Shown here: piece after piece, positions 16,133 to 24,433 of the stretch | Layout of the letters: each line of letters begins with the position of its first letter | Position numbering within the stretch: the first letter of the stretch is position 1 | From: WQUF01 sp031549885 | Lineage (GTDB): Bacteria; Bacillota; Clostridia; Clostridiales; Clostridiaceae | Direction of reading: 5' to 3' | Assembly (NCBI GenBank): GCA_031549885.1 | Contig: JAVBPD010000077.1 | Location: forward strand, 1 to 37,528 | Length of the DNA: 37,528 nt | The notes under the pieces: model-generated | Told to the model about the DNA's origin: nothing | Database searches by the model: none | Seen by the model: only the letters and a program-made list of their open reading frames with translations | Program-made: the position numbers and the translations under genes

Positions 16133-16816
16133 TTATCCTTGCTTAAGAGAAATATTTAATAATGCTCTTTTAAAAGTAATTAATTCATTTTGCCTTAGTG
16201 CAATTATGGAAGTTGAAACTAAGACAATTAAATTAATAATTTGAACTAATACGCTTCCAAAAAAAAGTTTGCTCATTTTAATTTCAGTAACAATATACAA
16301 CCCAATTACAACAAAAATAAAAAAGAATACTGAAAAAATATTGAAATATTGAAATATTGAATCTACAATTGTATTTATTGCTGATGAATCGTAATTATTA
16401 TTTTCTTTCTCCATTATTTGATACGTTAAGTTTAATATTTTTTGAAATGAAATAAAATAATACGATGAACAAATTACTGAAAATACATGTTTAAATTGCC
16501 TATTAGATTTAAGTATTTTAACTAATATAAAAAATAAGATACCAAATAATAAAATATCAACAACTGATGCAATTAATTTAAGTGAAAGCATATAATTAAT
16601 ATTTAGCAATGATTCAATATTATTAAAATTTTTTATATAGTTTTTTATCTCATTATTGTATATAATGATAATTGACAATATTGAAATTGTTAGATGAAAC
16701 ATTAAATTAAAAATATATTTTGGATTTTCACAATAAATTCTAAAAAATCTGTTTTGATTGGTAAAAAAATAATTAATTCTAGATAAAAAATCTTTCTTCA
16801 TGGCCCTTTGTTTCAC
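16133..16816 (-). CDS. Yip1-like multi-pass membrane protein
   Basis: The 227-residue protein has a cytoplasmic N-terminus with aromatic residues (FFTNQNRFFRIYCENP) and five hydrophobic helices, the layout of bacterial Yip1-domain proteins. The start is GTG 16816, five bases after GAGGTG. It ends four bases before the ATPase gene and heads the exporter operon, so it may help assemble or localise that complex. Identity to Yip1 rests on the general layout only. Confidence 0.7.
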   Translation of the reverse strand: MKQRAMKKDFLSRINYFFTNQNRFFRIYCENPKYIFNLMFHLTISILSIIIIYNNEIKNYIKNFNNIESLLNINYMLSLKLIASVVDILLFGILFFILVKILKSNRQFKHVFSVICSSYYFISFQKILNLTYQIMEKENNNYDSSAINTIVDSIFQYFNIFSVFFFIFVVIGLYIVTEIKMSKLFFGSVLVQIINLIVLVSTSIIALRQNELITFKRALLNISLKQG

Positions 16817-17033
16817 ATTATCACCTCAATATTATTGATTTTGAAGTTTGCATTAATTTTCTTAAACATATTATATGGAAAAAGGAGAAAATAATGTACT
16901 GAAGATCTATTTTATGTAATTAAAGAAATGATTTGTTTATTTTAGGACATTTAATATTAAAATGGTAATGATTAATGATATGAAGCTCATAAGGTAAAAC
17001 ATTTACATTGTATAAGGATATGGATATAGATAT
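16817..17033. other. Divergent intergenic region
   Basis: It separates the minus-strand exporter operon from a plus-strand kinase gene. A minus-strand TATAAT near 16870 could serve the operon, but its -35 position is poor. On the plus strand AAAGGAGAAAATAATG is followed by a stop after two codons. Confidence 0.4.
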
Positions 17034-17903
17034 ATGAATGTTAAAAGCACAATTAGTCTTCTTGGGATAGATAAAGAAAAATGCTCTAATATTTCCATGA
17101 TGAGCAATAAGCATGGAAATATTGTATATAGGCTTAAATATGAAAATAAATATTATGTACTTAAATGTTATACAAATGAAAACAATAGAGAAATTAAATT
17201 TTATGAGTTACTTAAATCTCTTAAAATTCCAACCTTAAAGGTAATAGCCACGTCAGAATCTGCAATACTATTAGAATCAATTGACCACTCTATAGATAAG
17301 AGAATTGCAAAGAATAAAGATCTTGAAGACGAGGATGTTGTGATTGCTCTAGCGTGCTGGTATAGGGAGTTACATAGAAAAGGAAAAGAGTACATTAAAG
17401 AAAAAAGTGTGGAACCATTTTTTTTAGATGAATTGTCTTATATAACAAGCACATCACTTGAAACACTTACAAGTGTATATAAACTCATAAATGCTCCAGG
17501 CTGGAAACTTGTTTTAAATAGGTATCAAGAAGTTATTGATTATGCAAAAAAACTACCTCAAACATTTAATTACAATGACTTTTCGCATTTAAATATGGTT
17601 ATTGCAAGAAATTCGGTTTTGATGTTTGATTTTCATCTTATGGGTTACGGTATGGCATATTGTGATGTTAGGAATGTTCTCACAGCATTAAGCAATAATT
17701 CAAGGAAAGTATTCTTGTATTACTATGGAGAATATAGCGAAGAGGAAAAAATGTTAGATGATCCTCTTTCTATATTGACTGCTCTAAGTATATCATTAAA
17801 TTTTGAACGTAAACCTCTATGGGCTAAGGAACTTATTGAACTTATTTTTTCAGGAGGGTTTATATATAAATTTAAAAAAGCATTAAATGTAGCTATTAAA
17901 TAA
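17034..17903 (+). CDS. APH/CotS-like phosphotransferase family protein
   Basis: The 289-residue protein has the small kinase-like fold of aminoglycoside phosphotransferases. An N-terminal lobe has YYVLKCYTNENNREIKFYELL with the ATP-binding Lys. The catalytic loop NYNDFSHLNMV has Asp182 and Asn187, with Asn at the place of the usual His of HxDxxxxN, and Asp199 in FDFHLMG matches the Mg-binding Asp. In clostridia such proteins include spore-coat CotS-like kinases and metabolite kinases. Substrate is unknown. No strong ribosome site precedes ATG 17034. It overlaps the convergent RdgB-like gene by eight bases at the 3' ends. Confidence 0.8.
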   Translation: MNVKSTISLLGIDKEKCSNISMMSNKHGNIVYRLKYENKYYVLKCYTNENNREIKFYELLKSLKIPTLKVIATSESAILLESIDHSIDKRIAKNKDLEDEDVVIALACWYRELHRKGKEYIKEKSVEPFFLDELSYITSTSLETLTSVYKLINAPGWKLVLNRYQEVIDYAKKLPQTFNYNDFSHLNMVIARNSVLMFDFHLMGYGMAYCDVRNVLTALSNNSRKVFLYYYGEYSEEEKMLDDPLSILTALSISLNFERKPLWAKELIELIFSGGFIYKFKKALNVAIK

Positions 17904-18513
17904 TAGAATTTGCATTATTTAACACTCGCTCTATAAAATTATGAAAACCATTATCTACACTAAAATAATCTTTTGCATAGTCTATATCGTAATAATATTT
18001 ATTTGAATATATATCTATAGCAAGGCTATCTATTGGAAAGCCTTGAACTTTTTTTGGGTGGGCAGTGGTAGAAATGATGAATTTTTCGCTCTTTATATCC
18101 TCACCATCATAATAATATTCCTTATCATTAACTATCATGCATATTGCATTTTCGTATCTAGCATACATTTTGCCACCAAATTCTTTTGACAAAGAGGAAT
18201 AATATTCTATCATTTCATCATCAGTTAACCTTTTTTCATTTATAGTTCTAACGTGAGTTCCAGGTTGTCTCTCTTTATTTAAGCCAAATATGAAAAGACC
18301 GGTATCGCATGAGAAAACAGGCATGTTATACTCTTTATAATATGCCTTTGCTTTTATTTTTGCATTTTCTAATGGGCAATTGCCTGACTCTTCAATTTTA
18401 AGAACAGGTTTATTTAAATCATTAAGTCCAATTAAAGAAATAGGCAAATCGCTAAGGCATCTTTTTAAGTGTGAAAGCTTTGCTGCATTACCTGTTCCAA
18501 ATAATATTTTCAA
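17896..18513 (-). CDS. RdgB/HAM1-family non-canonical purine NTP pyrophosphatase
   Basis: The 205-residue protein starts KILFGTGNAAKLSHLKRCL, matching the TGNxxK(x)xE opening of the HAM1/RdgB family, followed by ESGNCPLENAKIKAKAYY and PVFSCDTGLFIFG (usual form ADDSGL). The family hydrolyses ITP, XTP and dITP to monophosphates and keeps them out of nucleic acids. Several family positions are altered (ADDSGL is SCDTGL; the usual GVYSARY region reads PGTHVRTI), so substrate choice may differ. Start TTG 18513 follows AAAGGAAGTGA; a GTG at 18522 lies in that site. I do not use a gene symbol because of these changes. Confidence 0.8.
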   Translation of the reverse strand: MKILFGTGNAAKLSHLKRCLSDLPISLIGLNDLNKPVLKIEESGNCPLENAKIKAKAYYKEYNMPVFSCDTGLFIFGLNKERQPGTHVRTINEKRLTDDEMIEYYSSLSKEFGGKMYARYENAICMIVNDKEYYYDGEDIKSEKFIISTTAHPKKVQGFPIDSLAIDIYSNKYYYDIDYAKDYFSVDNGFHNFIERVLNNANSII

Positions 18514-18574
18514 AAAAATCACTTCCTTTAGTTAAAAATTATATAATAAATTCATTAAATATTCAAATAACATG

Positions 18575-18603
18575 TTGACCAAAGGATAAAGACAAACTAT
18601 AAT
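18575..18603 (+). promoter_or_regulatory. Sigma-A promoter of the cobalamin biosynthesis operon
   Basis: TTGACC (18575-18580), a 17-bp spacer and perfect TATAAT (18598-18603). It lies about 35 bases before the second cobalamin riboswitch. Confidence 0.88.
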
Positions 18604-18635
18604 AAAGTCAATTAAATATAAAAATAAGTGTCAAA

Positions 18636-18790
18636 ATAAATTATATTTTGATTAAAAGGGAAATAGGTTAAAATCCTATGCGGTCCCGCCGCTGTAATGG
18701 AAGAGTAAAACTTTAATTAAACCACTGGTAATTCGGGAAGGTAAAGTTTTATGATGACTCCTAAGCCAGAAAACCTGCTTATTTTTGCTA
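18636..18790 (+). promoter_or_regulatory. Cobalamin (B12) riboswitch aptamer upstream of cbiD
   Basis: AAAAGGGAAATAGG, then TCCTATGCGGTCCCGCC, the B12 box GCCGCTGTAA at 18689-18698, and AGCCAGAAAACCTGC at 18764-18778 give the conserved aptamer in order. It shares the core with the copy before cbiM but has otherwise diverged, so this is not a recent duplication. Confidence 0.94.
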
Positions 18791-18875
18791 ATAATTTATT
18801 TAATTAAATTATTATAATATCAGATTCTACGGTGAATAGAGATGGTATAGATTTTACAAAATAGTTGTAATTTTT

Positions 18876-18908
18876 ATCTCATAGTCTCTAGACTATGAGA
18901 TTTTTTTT
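18876..18908 (+). terminator. Riboswitch-controlled terminator before cbiD
   Basis: atctcatagtc (18876-18886) pairs with gactatgagat (18891-18901) over a 4-base loop and ends in a run of T. It is 22 bases before the cbiD ATG, so bound B12 should end transcription here. Confidence 0.93.
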
Positions 18909-18930
18909 ATAATATAGTTCTGGAGGCATA

Positions 18931-20052
18931 ATGGAGGGATTTTTTAATTTTAAAAATGGAAAAAAATTAAAATCAGGATATACAACAGGTACATGTTCTG
19001 CTGCTGCAGCTAAAGCAAGTGCTCTAATGCTTCTTTCAGGTCATAATGTAGAAAGCATTGATGTAAGGATCCCTAAAGATAATATAGTTTTAAATATACA
19101 AATACATGATATAAAAAGGACAAATGAATGGGTGAGATGCTCAGTTATAAAGGATGCTGGAGATGATCCAGATGTAACAAATGGAATAAAAATTTTTGCA
19201 ACATGTTTAAAAACAAAAAGCAAAATAGCAATTGAAGGTGGTGAAGGGATAGGAATAGTTACAAGAAAAGGGCTTAAAGTTTCTATTGGAAAACATGCTA
19301 TAAATAAAGTTCCTTATAAAAATATTGAGGACAATGTTTTTATGGTCTGTAATGAATTTAATTACAAAGGTGGAATTAAGGTGATTATTTCATGCCCTGA
19401 AGGAAGAGAAATAGCAAAGAAAACTATGAATGAAAGGCTTGGAATAATTGGAGGTATATCTATTTTAGGAACATCAGGAATTGTTGAGCCTATGAGTGAA
19501 AAAGCTCTTATAGATACAATAAAGGTTGAAATGGATATGAAAATTTCTGAGGGTAAGGATTTTTTGTATTTGACTTTTGGAAATTATGGAAGAGATTTTG
19601 CAAAAAATCATTTAGGGTTAAATGCAGATGATTTTATAAAATGTTCTAATTTTATTGGCGATGCTTTAGATTATGCGGTATATAAAGGAGTAAAGAAAAT
19701 ATTGTTAATTGGACATGCAGGCAAAATGGTTAAGCTTGCAGGTGGAATTATGAATACACATTCAAAGGTAGCAGATTGCAGAATGGAAATAATCGCAGCT
19801 CATTGTGGAGCTATTGGAATAGATAAAACCATAATAAATAAAATAATGAGTGCTATAACAACTGATGAAGCGCTGTTAATTATGAAAGATGAAAATATAA
19901 GTGAAAAAGTGTGGGAAAAAATTGGAGAGAAGATAAAATACCACATAGATGAAAGGGTAAAGAAAAAAATAAAAATAGATTTTATAGTTTTTACTGAAGA
20001 ATATGGAATATTAACGTCGTTTATGGAAAATGGAGGGAATTATGAAGGGTAA
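18931..20052 (+). CDS. cbiD: Cobalt-precorrin-5B (C1)-methyltransferase CbiD
   Basis: CbiD methylates C1 of the corrin ring in the anaerobic pathway. The 373-residue protein starts with KLKSGYTTGTCSAAAAKA, the hallmark of the family, and has DAGDDPDVTNG and GGIGIVT-like and LIGHAGKMVKLAGGIMNTHS blocks. TGGAGG lies five bases before the ATG. It is the first gene after the riboswitch and terminator. Its last 11 bases overlap the start of cbiL, so the two are translationally coupled. Confidence 0.96.
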   Translation: MEGFFNFKNGKKLKSGYTTGTCSAAAAKASALMLLSGHNVESIDVRIPKDNIVLNIQIHDIKRTNEWVRCSVIKDAGDDPDVTNGIKIFATCLKTKSKIAIEGGEGIGIVTRKGLKVSIGKHAINKVPYKNIEDNVFMVCNEFNYKGGIKVIISCPEGREIAKKTMNERLGIIGGISILGTSGIVEPMSEKALIDTIKVEMDMKISEGKDFLYLTFGNYGRDFAKNHLGLNADDFIKCSNFIGDALDYAVYKGVKKILLIGHAGKMVKLAGGIMNTHSKVADCRMEIIAAHCGAIGIDKTIINKIMSAITTDEALLIMKDENISEKVWEKIGEKIKYHIDERVKKKIKIDFIVFTEEYGILTSFMENGGNYEG

Positions 20053-20725
20053 GCTATATGGAATAGGTGTAGGGCCAGGTGATAAAGAGCTATTAACTAT
20101 TAAAGCTATTAATACTATGGAAAAGTGCGATATTATAGCCTTTCCTATTACAAAAGAAAAAAATCAAGTGGCTTTTTTAATAGTAGAGTCTTATATAAAA
20201 GATAAAGAAGTATGTTCAATTTATTTTTCCATGGAAAAGGATAGCAAAAAAAGAATTGAAGCTAGAGAGAATGCTGCAAACAAGATATGCGAATTTTTAG
20301 AAAATGGGAAGGATGTTGGCTTTGTAACTTTGGGAGATCCAAGCATTTATTCCACATATATGTATGTGCATAAAATCATAGCTGAAAAGGGATTTAAGAC
20401 AGAAATAATTCCAGGTGTAACATCTTTTTGTGCTGTGGCTGCAGCTTTAAATACTTCACTTTGTGAAGGGGATGAAAGTTTAAACATACTTGCTGCAAAT
20501 GAGAACAATATAGATGAGATATTAGATATTAAAGGCAATAAAGTAATAATGAAATCTGGAAAAAATATAACAAAAATCATATCTAAAATAAAAGAAAAAG
20601 GCCTTTGCAAAAACGCTAAAATAGTTGAATGCTCTAATATGAAGGATGAAAAAATATATGAAAATATAGAGGATTTTAATGGCAATAGTTATTTTTCAAC
20701 TATTGTTATAAAGGAGGAATTTTAA
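20042..20725 (+). CDS. cbiL: Cobalt-precorrin-2 C20-methyltransferase CbiL
   Basis: The 227-residue SAM-dependent tetrapyrrole methylase has the loop GVGPGDKELLT, VGFVTLGDPSIYSTYMYV and EIIPGVTSFCAVAAAL, the pattern of CbiL/CobI. It adds the C20 methyl to cobalt-factor II. I chose ATG 20042 after GGAGG; an ATG at 20030 overlaps that site. The stop shares one base with the cbiF start (TAATG). Confidence 0.94.
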   Translation: MKGKLYGIGVGPGDKELLTIKAINTMEKCDIIAFPITKEKNQVAFLIVESYIKDKEVCSIYFSMEKDSKKRIEARENAANKICEFLENGKDVGFVTLGDPSIYSTYMYVHKIIAEKGFKTEIIPGVTSFCAVAAALNTSLCEGDESLNILAANENNIDEILDIKGNKVIMKSGKNITKIISKIKEKGLCKNAKIVECSNMKDEKIYENIEDFNGNSYFSTIVIKEEF

Positions 20726-21489
20726 TGGTTTATTTTGTTGGAGCAGGACCTGGAGATGTAGAGTTAATAACTGTAAAGGGCAAAAAGCTTTTATCTTGTG
20801 CAGATATTATAATATATGCTGGTTCACTTGTTAACCCTAAGTTATTAGAATATGCTAAAAGTTCTTGTAAATTTTATAATAGCGCCAATATGACCTTAGA
20901 AGAAGTTATGGATGTGATTTTAAAAGATGAACATAAAAATTTAAATATAGTGAGGTTACATACTGGAGATCCAAGCATTTATGGAGCTATAGCAGAACAA
21001 ATGGATATATTAAATGAGAATAATGTTAAATACGAGGTAGTTCCTGGCGTAAGCTCATTTTTTGGAGCTGCAGCATCTCTTAAAACAGAATATACGCTGC
21101 CAGGAGTAAGCCAAACAGTTATTTTAACGAGAATGGAAGGAATTACTTCTGTACCAAAAAAAGAGGACATTGTTAATTTAGCAAAAATAAATGGATCTAT
21201 GGTTATATTTTTAAGCACAGGTATGCTTAAAAAACTTTCAGAAAAACTTATTGAAGGTGGATATGATGAAAGCACTCCAGCAGCTATAGCTTATAAGGTA
21301 ACTTGGGAAGATGAAAAGATAATAAGAACTACCATTAAAAATTTACAAAGTGAGGCAGAAAAAGCTGGAATAAAAAAGACAGCATTAATACTTGTTGGAG
21401 ACTTCTTAAAAGGAAAATATGAAAGATCAATGCTTTACAGTCCTGAGTTTTCTCACGAGTTTAGAGAAAAGTCTAAGGGGAAGGAATGA
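20725..21489 (+). CDS. cbiF: Cobalt-precorrin-4 C11-methyltransferase CbiF
   Basis: The 254-residue methylase has YFVGAGPGDVELITVKG, YAGSLVNPKLL, RLHTGDPSIYGAIAEQMD and EVVPGVSSFFGAAASL, all strong CbiF/CobM marks; the YAGSLV segment separates it from other methylases in this operon. It methylates C11. An AAGGAGG site lies just before the ATG. Confidence 0.96.
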   Translation: MVYFVGAGPGDVELITVKGKKLLSCADIIIYAGSLVNPKLLEYAKSSCKFYNSANMTLEEVMDVILKDEHKNLNIVRLHTGDPSIYGAIAEQMDILNENNVKYEVVPGVSSFFGAAASLKTEYTLPGVSQTVILTRMEGITSVPKKEDIVNLAKINGSMVIFLSTGMLKKLSEKLIEGGYDESTPAAIAYKVTWEDEKIIRTTIKNLQSEAEKAGIKKTALILVGDFLKGKYERSMLYSPEFSHEFREKSKGKE

Positions 21490-21490
21490 T

Positions 21491-22501
21491 TTGAGTAAAA
21501 TATATATAATTAGTTTTTCAAAACAAGGTTCAATTCTTGGTGATTTTATTTTTAAAAGCCTTAAAGATGAAGGTATAGAGGCTATAGCCTATGCTCATTT
21601 TAGAGGGAAATTAAGTGATTTAATGAAAGAAATTTTTAAGTTTAAAAATAAAATAATATTCATTGGAGCAATTGGAATAGCAGTAAGGTCTATTGCAGCC
21701 TTTATTGTAGGTAAAGGACAAGACCCAGCTGTTGTAGTTATTGATGAACTTGGAAAATATGTAATTCCAATATTATCTGGTCATATTGGTGGAGCAAATG
21801 ATTTTTCTATAGATATTTCTAAATTAATTGATGCAACCCCAATATTAACAACTGCTACAGATATAAACAATGTATTTGCTGTTGATACTTGGGCAATAAA
21901 AAATAACTATGAAATTGTAAATATTGAAAATATAAAGCACATATCATCACAATTATTGGAAAAAAAAGATGTGGCATTATATTCTAATTTTAACATAATA
22001 GGGACACTTCCTAAAAACATAGTTTTAAAAGACAATGGAGATATTGGGATTTGTATATCGCTTAACGCTTATGAAAAACCATTTAAAAACACATTAAACA
22101 TCGTTCCAAAATGCTTTCATATTGGAATTGGAGCGAGAAGGGGTATAGAAAAAGATATGCTTGAAGAGTTTTTTATAGATGTTTTAAAGGAAAATAATAT
22201 AGCAATTCATTCTGTTTCTTCTATTTCATCAATTGATTTAAAAAAAGATGAAGAAGCTATACTTTATTTATGTGAAAAATATAAAATTAATTTTTGCACA
22301 TACTCTGCAGATGAGTTATTAAAATATGAAGATAAATTTTGTAAATCAAGCTTTGTTAAATCTAAAACTGGAGTGGGAAATGTATGCGAAACTGCATGCT
22401 TTATAACTTCAAAATTTGGGCATATGCTTATGAATAAAAAAGCAAAAAATGGCATTACAATGGCAATTGCTAAAGAAATATGGAATGTGAATTTTAATTA
22501 G
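21491..22501 (+). CDS. cbiG: Cobalt-precorrin-5A hydrolase CbiG
   Basis: The 336-residue protein opens the delta-lactone of cobalt-precorrin-5A and releases acetaldehyde, a step found only in the anaerobic pathway. Family marks are IFIGAIGIAVRSIAAFI, DPAVVVIDELGKYVIPILSGH, GGANDFS and, in the C-terminal domain, HIGIGARRGIEKDML. TTG 21491 follows AAGGA by five bases and gives the usual CbiG N-terminus; the frame can be opened to 21419 inside cbiF, which is rejected. Next in the operon is cbiH, 13 bases away. Confidence 0.95.
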   Translation: MSKIYIISFSKQGSILGDFIFKSLKDEGIEAIAYAHFRGKLSDLMKEIFKFKNKIIFIGAIGIAVRSIAAFIVGKGQDPAVVVIDELGKYVIPILSGHIGGANDFSIDISKLIDATPILTTATDINNVFAVDTWAIKNNYEIVNIENIKHISSQLLEKKDVALYSNFNIIGTLPKNIVLKDNGDIGICISLNAYEKPFKNTLNIVPKCFHIGIGARRGIEKDMLEEFFIDVLKENNIAIHSVSSISSIDLKKDEEAILYLCEKYKINFCTYSADELLKYEDKFCKSSFVKSKTGVGNVCETACFITSKFGHMLMNKKAKNGITMAIAKEIWNVNFN

Positions 22502-22514
22502 AAAGGGGATATGT

Positions 22515-23243
22515 ATGGGAATTAATGTTGTTGGAATTGGCCCAGGAGATGAGGAGCATTTAACTTTTAAATCTAAAAGTATTTTAGAAAATAGCGATGT
22601 AATAATCGGATACACTGCTTATATAGATCTTATAAAGGATATTATAAAAGGCAAAAAAGTCATTTCAACACAGATGAAAGGAGAAGTTGAAAGGTGTCAA
22701 ATGGCATTTAAAGAGGCGCTAGATGGAAAAAATGTTTCTATAATTTCAAGTGGAGATCCTGGGATTTATGGAATGGCATCGCTTATTTATGAATTGTCAG
22801 AAAAATATCCTGAGATTGAAATCAATGTCATTCCTGGAATTACTGCAGCTTCTTCAGTAGCATCTATTTTAGGGTCACCGCTTTCTAATGATTTTGCTGT
22901 AATTAGCTTAAGCGATTTATTAACTCCATGGGAGACAATTGAAAAAAGGTTAGAAGCTTGCTGCATAGGGGATTTTGCAGTGTGCATTTACAATCCTTCA
23001 AGCATTAAAAGGGGAAATTATTTAAAAAAAGCCTGCAGCATATTTTTAAAATATAGACCAAAGGAAACATGCTGTGGATATGTAAGAAATGCTTTAAGAG
23101 AAAATAAAGATGATTATAAAATATGTTCATTAATAGAGCTTGAAAGTGAAAAGGTAGATATGTTTACAACTGTGATTATAGGAAATAGCTGTACTAAAGT
23201 TATAAATAACAAGCTTGTAACATTAAGAGGATATAAAATATGA
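22515..23243 (+). CDS. cbiH: Cobalt-precorrin-3B C17-methyltransferase CbiH
   Basis: The 242-residue methylase has VVGIGPGDEEHLTFKS, IIGYTAYIDLI, IISSGDPGIYGMASLIYE and INVIPGITAASSVASILG. The GYTxY segment and ring-contraction role mark CbiH/CobJ. It methylates C17 and contracts the ring. It is the short form, without the iron-sulfur C-terminal extension seen in CbiH60 of some bacilli. AAAGGGG lies before the ATG and the stop overlaps cbiJ by four bases. Confidence 0.95.
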   Translation: MGINVVGIGPGDEEHLTFKSKSILENSDVIIGYTAYIDLIKDIIKGKKVISTQMKGEVERCQMAFKEALDGKNVSIISSGDPGIYGMASLIYELSEKYPEIEINVIPGITAASSVASILGSPLSNDFAVISLSDLLTPWETIEKRLEACCIGDFAVCIYNPSSIKRGNYLKKACSIFLKYRPKETCCGYVRNALRENKDDYKICSLIELESEKVDMFTTVIIGNSCTKVINNKLVTLRGYKI

Positions 23244-24433
23244 AAAATAAAGTCCTTATTTTTGGTGGAACTACAGAAGGAAGAGAGCTTTCAAAAATAT
23301 TAAGCAAGAACAATATTGATGTAACCCTTTTTGTTGCCACAGAGTATGGGAAAAGCGCTTTAGATGAGAACTCTAACTTAAAAATCATATCTCAAAGGTT
23401 AAATGAAGATGAAATTATAGATTTAATAAAAAACAATGAATTTGATTTAATAATAGATGCAACTCATCCATATGCAAGCATTGTAACTTCTAATATAAAA
23501 AATGCATCAAAGAAAACTAATATACAATATATTAGGCTTGTTAGAGATGAAGGAGAAAAGGACAAAGATGTTATATATGTTCCTACTATAGATGAAATTG
23601 TAGATATATTAAGTAAAACTACAGGAAATATTCTTATAACCCTTGGAAGCAAAGATTTAGAGGGCTTTACTAAATTAAAAGATTATACTTCTAGGGCATA
23701 TGTGAGAATTTTACCTATGCTTGATTCTTTAAAAAAAGCAGTTGATTTAGGTTTTAAAAACTCAAATATAATTGCAATGCAAGGGCCATTTTCTTATGAA
23801 ATGAATGCAGCCTTGATAAAATCAGTTAATGCTAAATATTTAATAACTAAAGATTCTGGAGAAATTGGCGGATATAAAGAAAAGCTTTTAGCGGCAAAGG
23901 ATACAAAGGCAAAAGTCATAGTGCTTTCACGACCTAATGATGAAAAGGGCCTTACATATTCTGAAGTTTTAGAATCTTTTGATTTTAATAAAAAATTCCC
24001 TTTATTTATCGATATGAAGGATAAAAACGCAATTATAATTGGCGGTGGAAATATTGCGCAAAGAAGAGCGGAGGTGCTTTTAAGTTTTGGCGCTAATATC
24101 ACCGTAATATCTCCTATATTAACTGAAAAATTAAATGTTTTAAAACAAAATAATAAAATAAGCTGCATAAATAGAGAGTATGAAAGGGGCGATATAAAAA
24201 ATTCATATTTAGCAATTGCAGCTACAAATAATAGAGAAGTAAACATGAAAATAGGACAAGAGGCAAGAGATTTAGGAATATTTGTAAGCGTTGCAGATTC
24301 AAAAGAGGAATGCAGCTTTTGGTTTCCTGGCATTGCACAAAATGATGAGTTTACAATTGGAGCAATATCAAAAAAAGGTAATCACAAGGATGTAAAAAAA
24401 ATTTTAGAATTGATTAGAGGAATTTTAAAATGA
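23240..24433 (+). CDS. cbiJ: Fusion of cobalt-precorrin-6A reductase CbiJ and precorrin-2 dehydrogenase SirC
   Basis: Residues 1 to about 245 are CbiJ: VLIFGGTTEGRELSKIL, IDATHPYAS and ITKDSGEIGGYKEKLLAA. It reduces cobalt-precorrin-6A with NAD(P)H. From about 251 a second Rossmann domain (FIDMKDKNAIIIGGGNIAQR, then FWFPGIAQNDEFTIGAIS) is the Met8/CysG-N/SirC precorrin-2 dehydrogenase. One chain therefore covers an early and a later oxidation-state change. In the fused SirC the loop aligned with CysG ATDDDTVN reads ATNNREVN (330-331 Asn-Asn), so the position of the catalytic Asp in CysG and Met8p is not acidic. Asn occurs there in some Firmicutes by my recollection, so activity is not excluded. 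The 4-base overlap with cbiH fixes the start. Confidence 0.9.
   Translation: MKNKVLIFGGTTEGRELSKILSKNNIDVTLFVATEYGKSALDENSNLKIISQRLNEDEIIDLIKNNEFDLIIDATHPYASIVTSNIKNASKKTNIQYIRLVRDEGEKDKDVIYVPTIDEIVDILSKTTGNILITLGSKDLEGFTKLKDYTSRAYVRILPMLDSLKKAVDLGFKNSNIIAMQGPFSYEMNAALIKSVNAKYLITKDSGEIGGYKEKLLAAKDTKAKVIVLSRPNDEKGLTYSEVLESFDFNKKFPLFIDMKDKNAIIIGGGNIAQRRAEVLLSFGANITVISPILTEKLNVLKQNNKISCINREYERGDIKNSYLAIAATNNREVNMKIGQEARDLGIFVSVADSKEECSFWFPGIAQNDEFTIGAISKKGNHKDVKKILELIRGILK

Noticed and set aside
16878..16903. AAAGGAGAAAATAATG on the plus strand as a gene start
   Set aside because: The frame stops after two codons (ATG TAC TGA) and no longer frame follows.
6150..18790. The two B12 riboswitches as a recent duplication
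   Set aside because: They share only the conserved aptamer core; peripheral stems and terminators are unrelated.
23794..24333. 179-codon minus-strand frame opposite the SirC domain
   Set aside because: It is a shadow of a clearly coding plus-strand gene in the middle of an overlapping operon.
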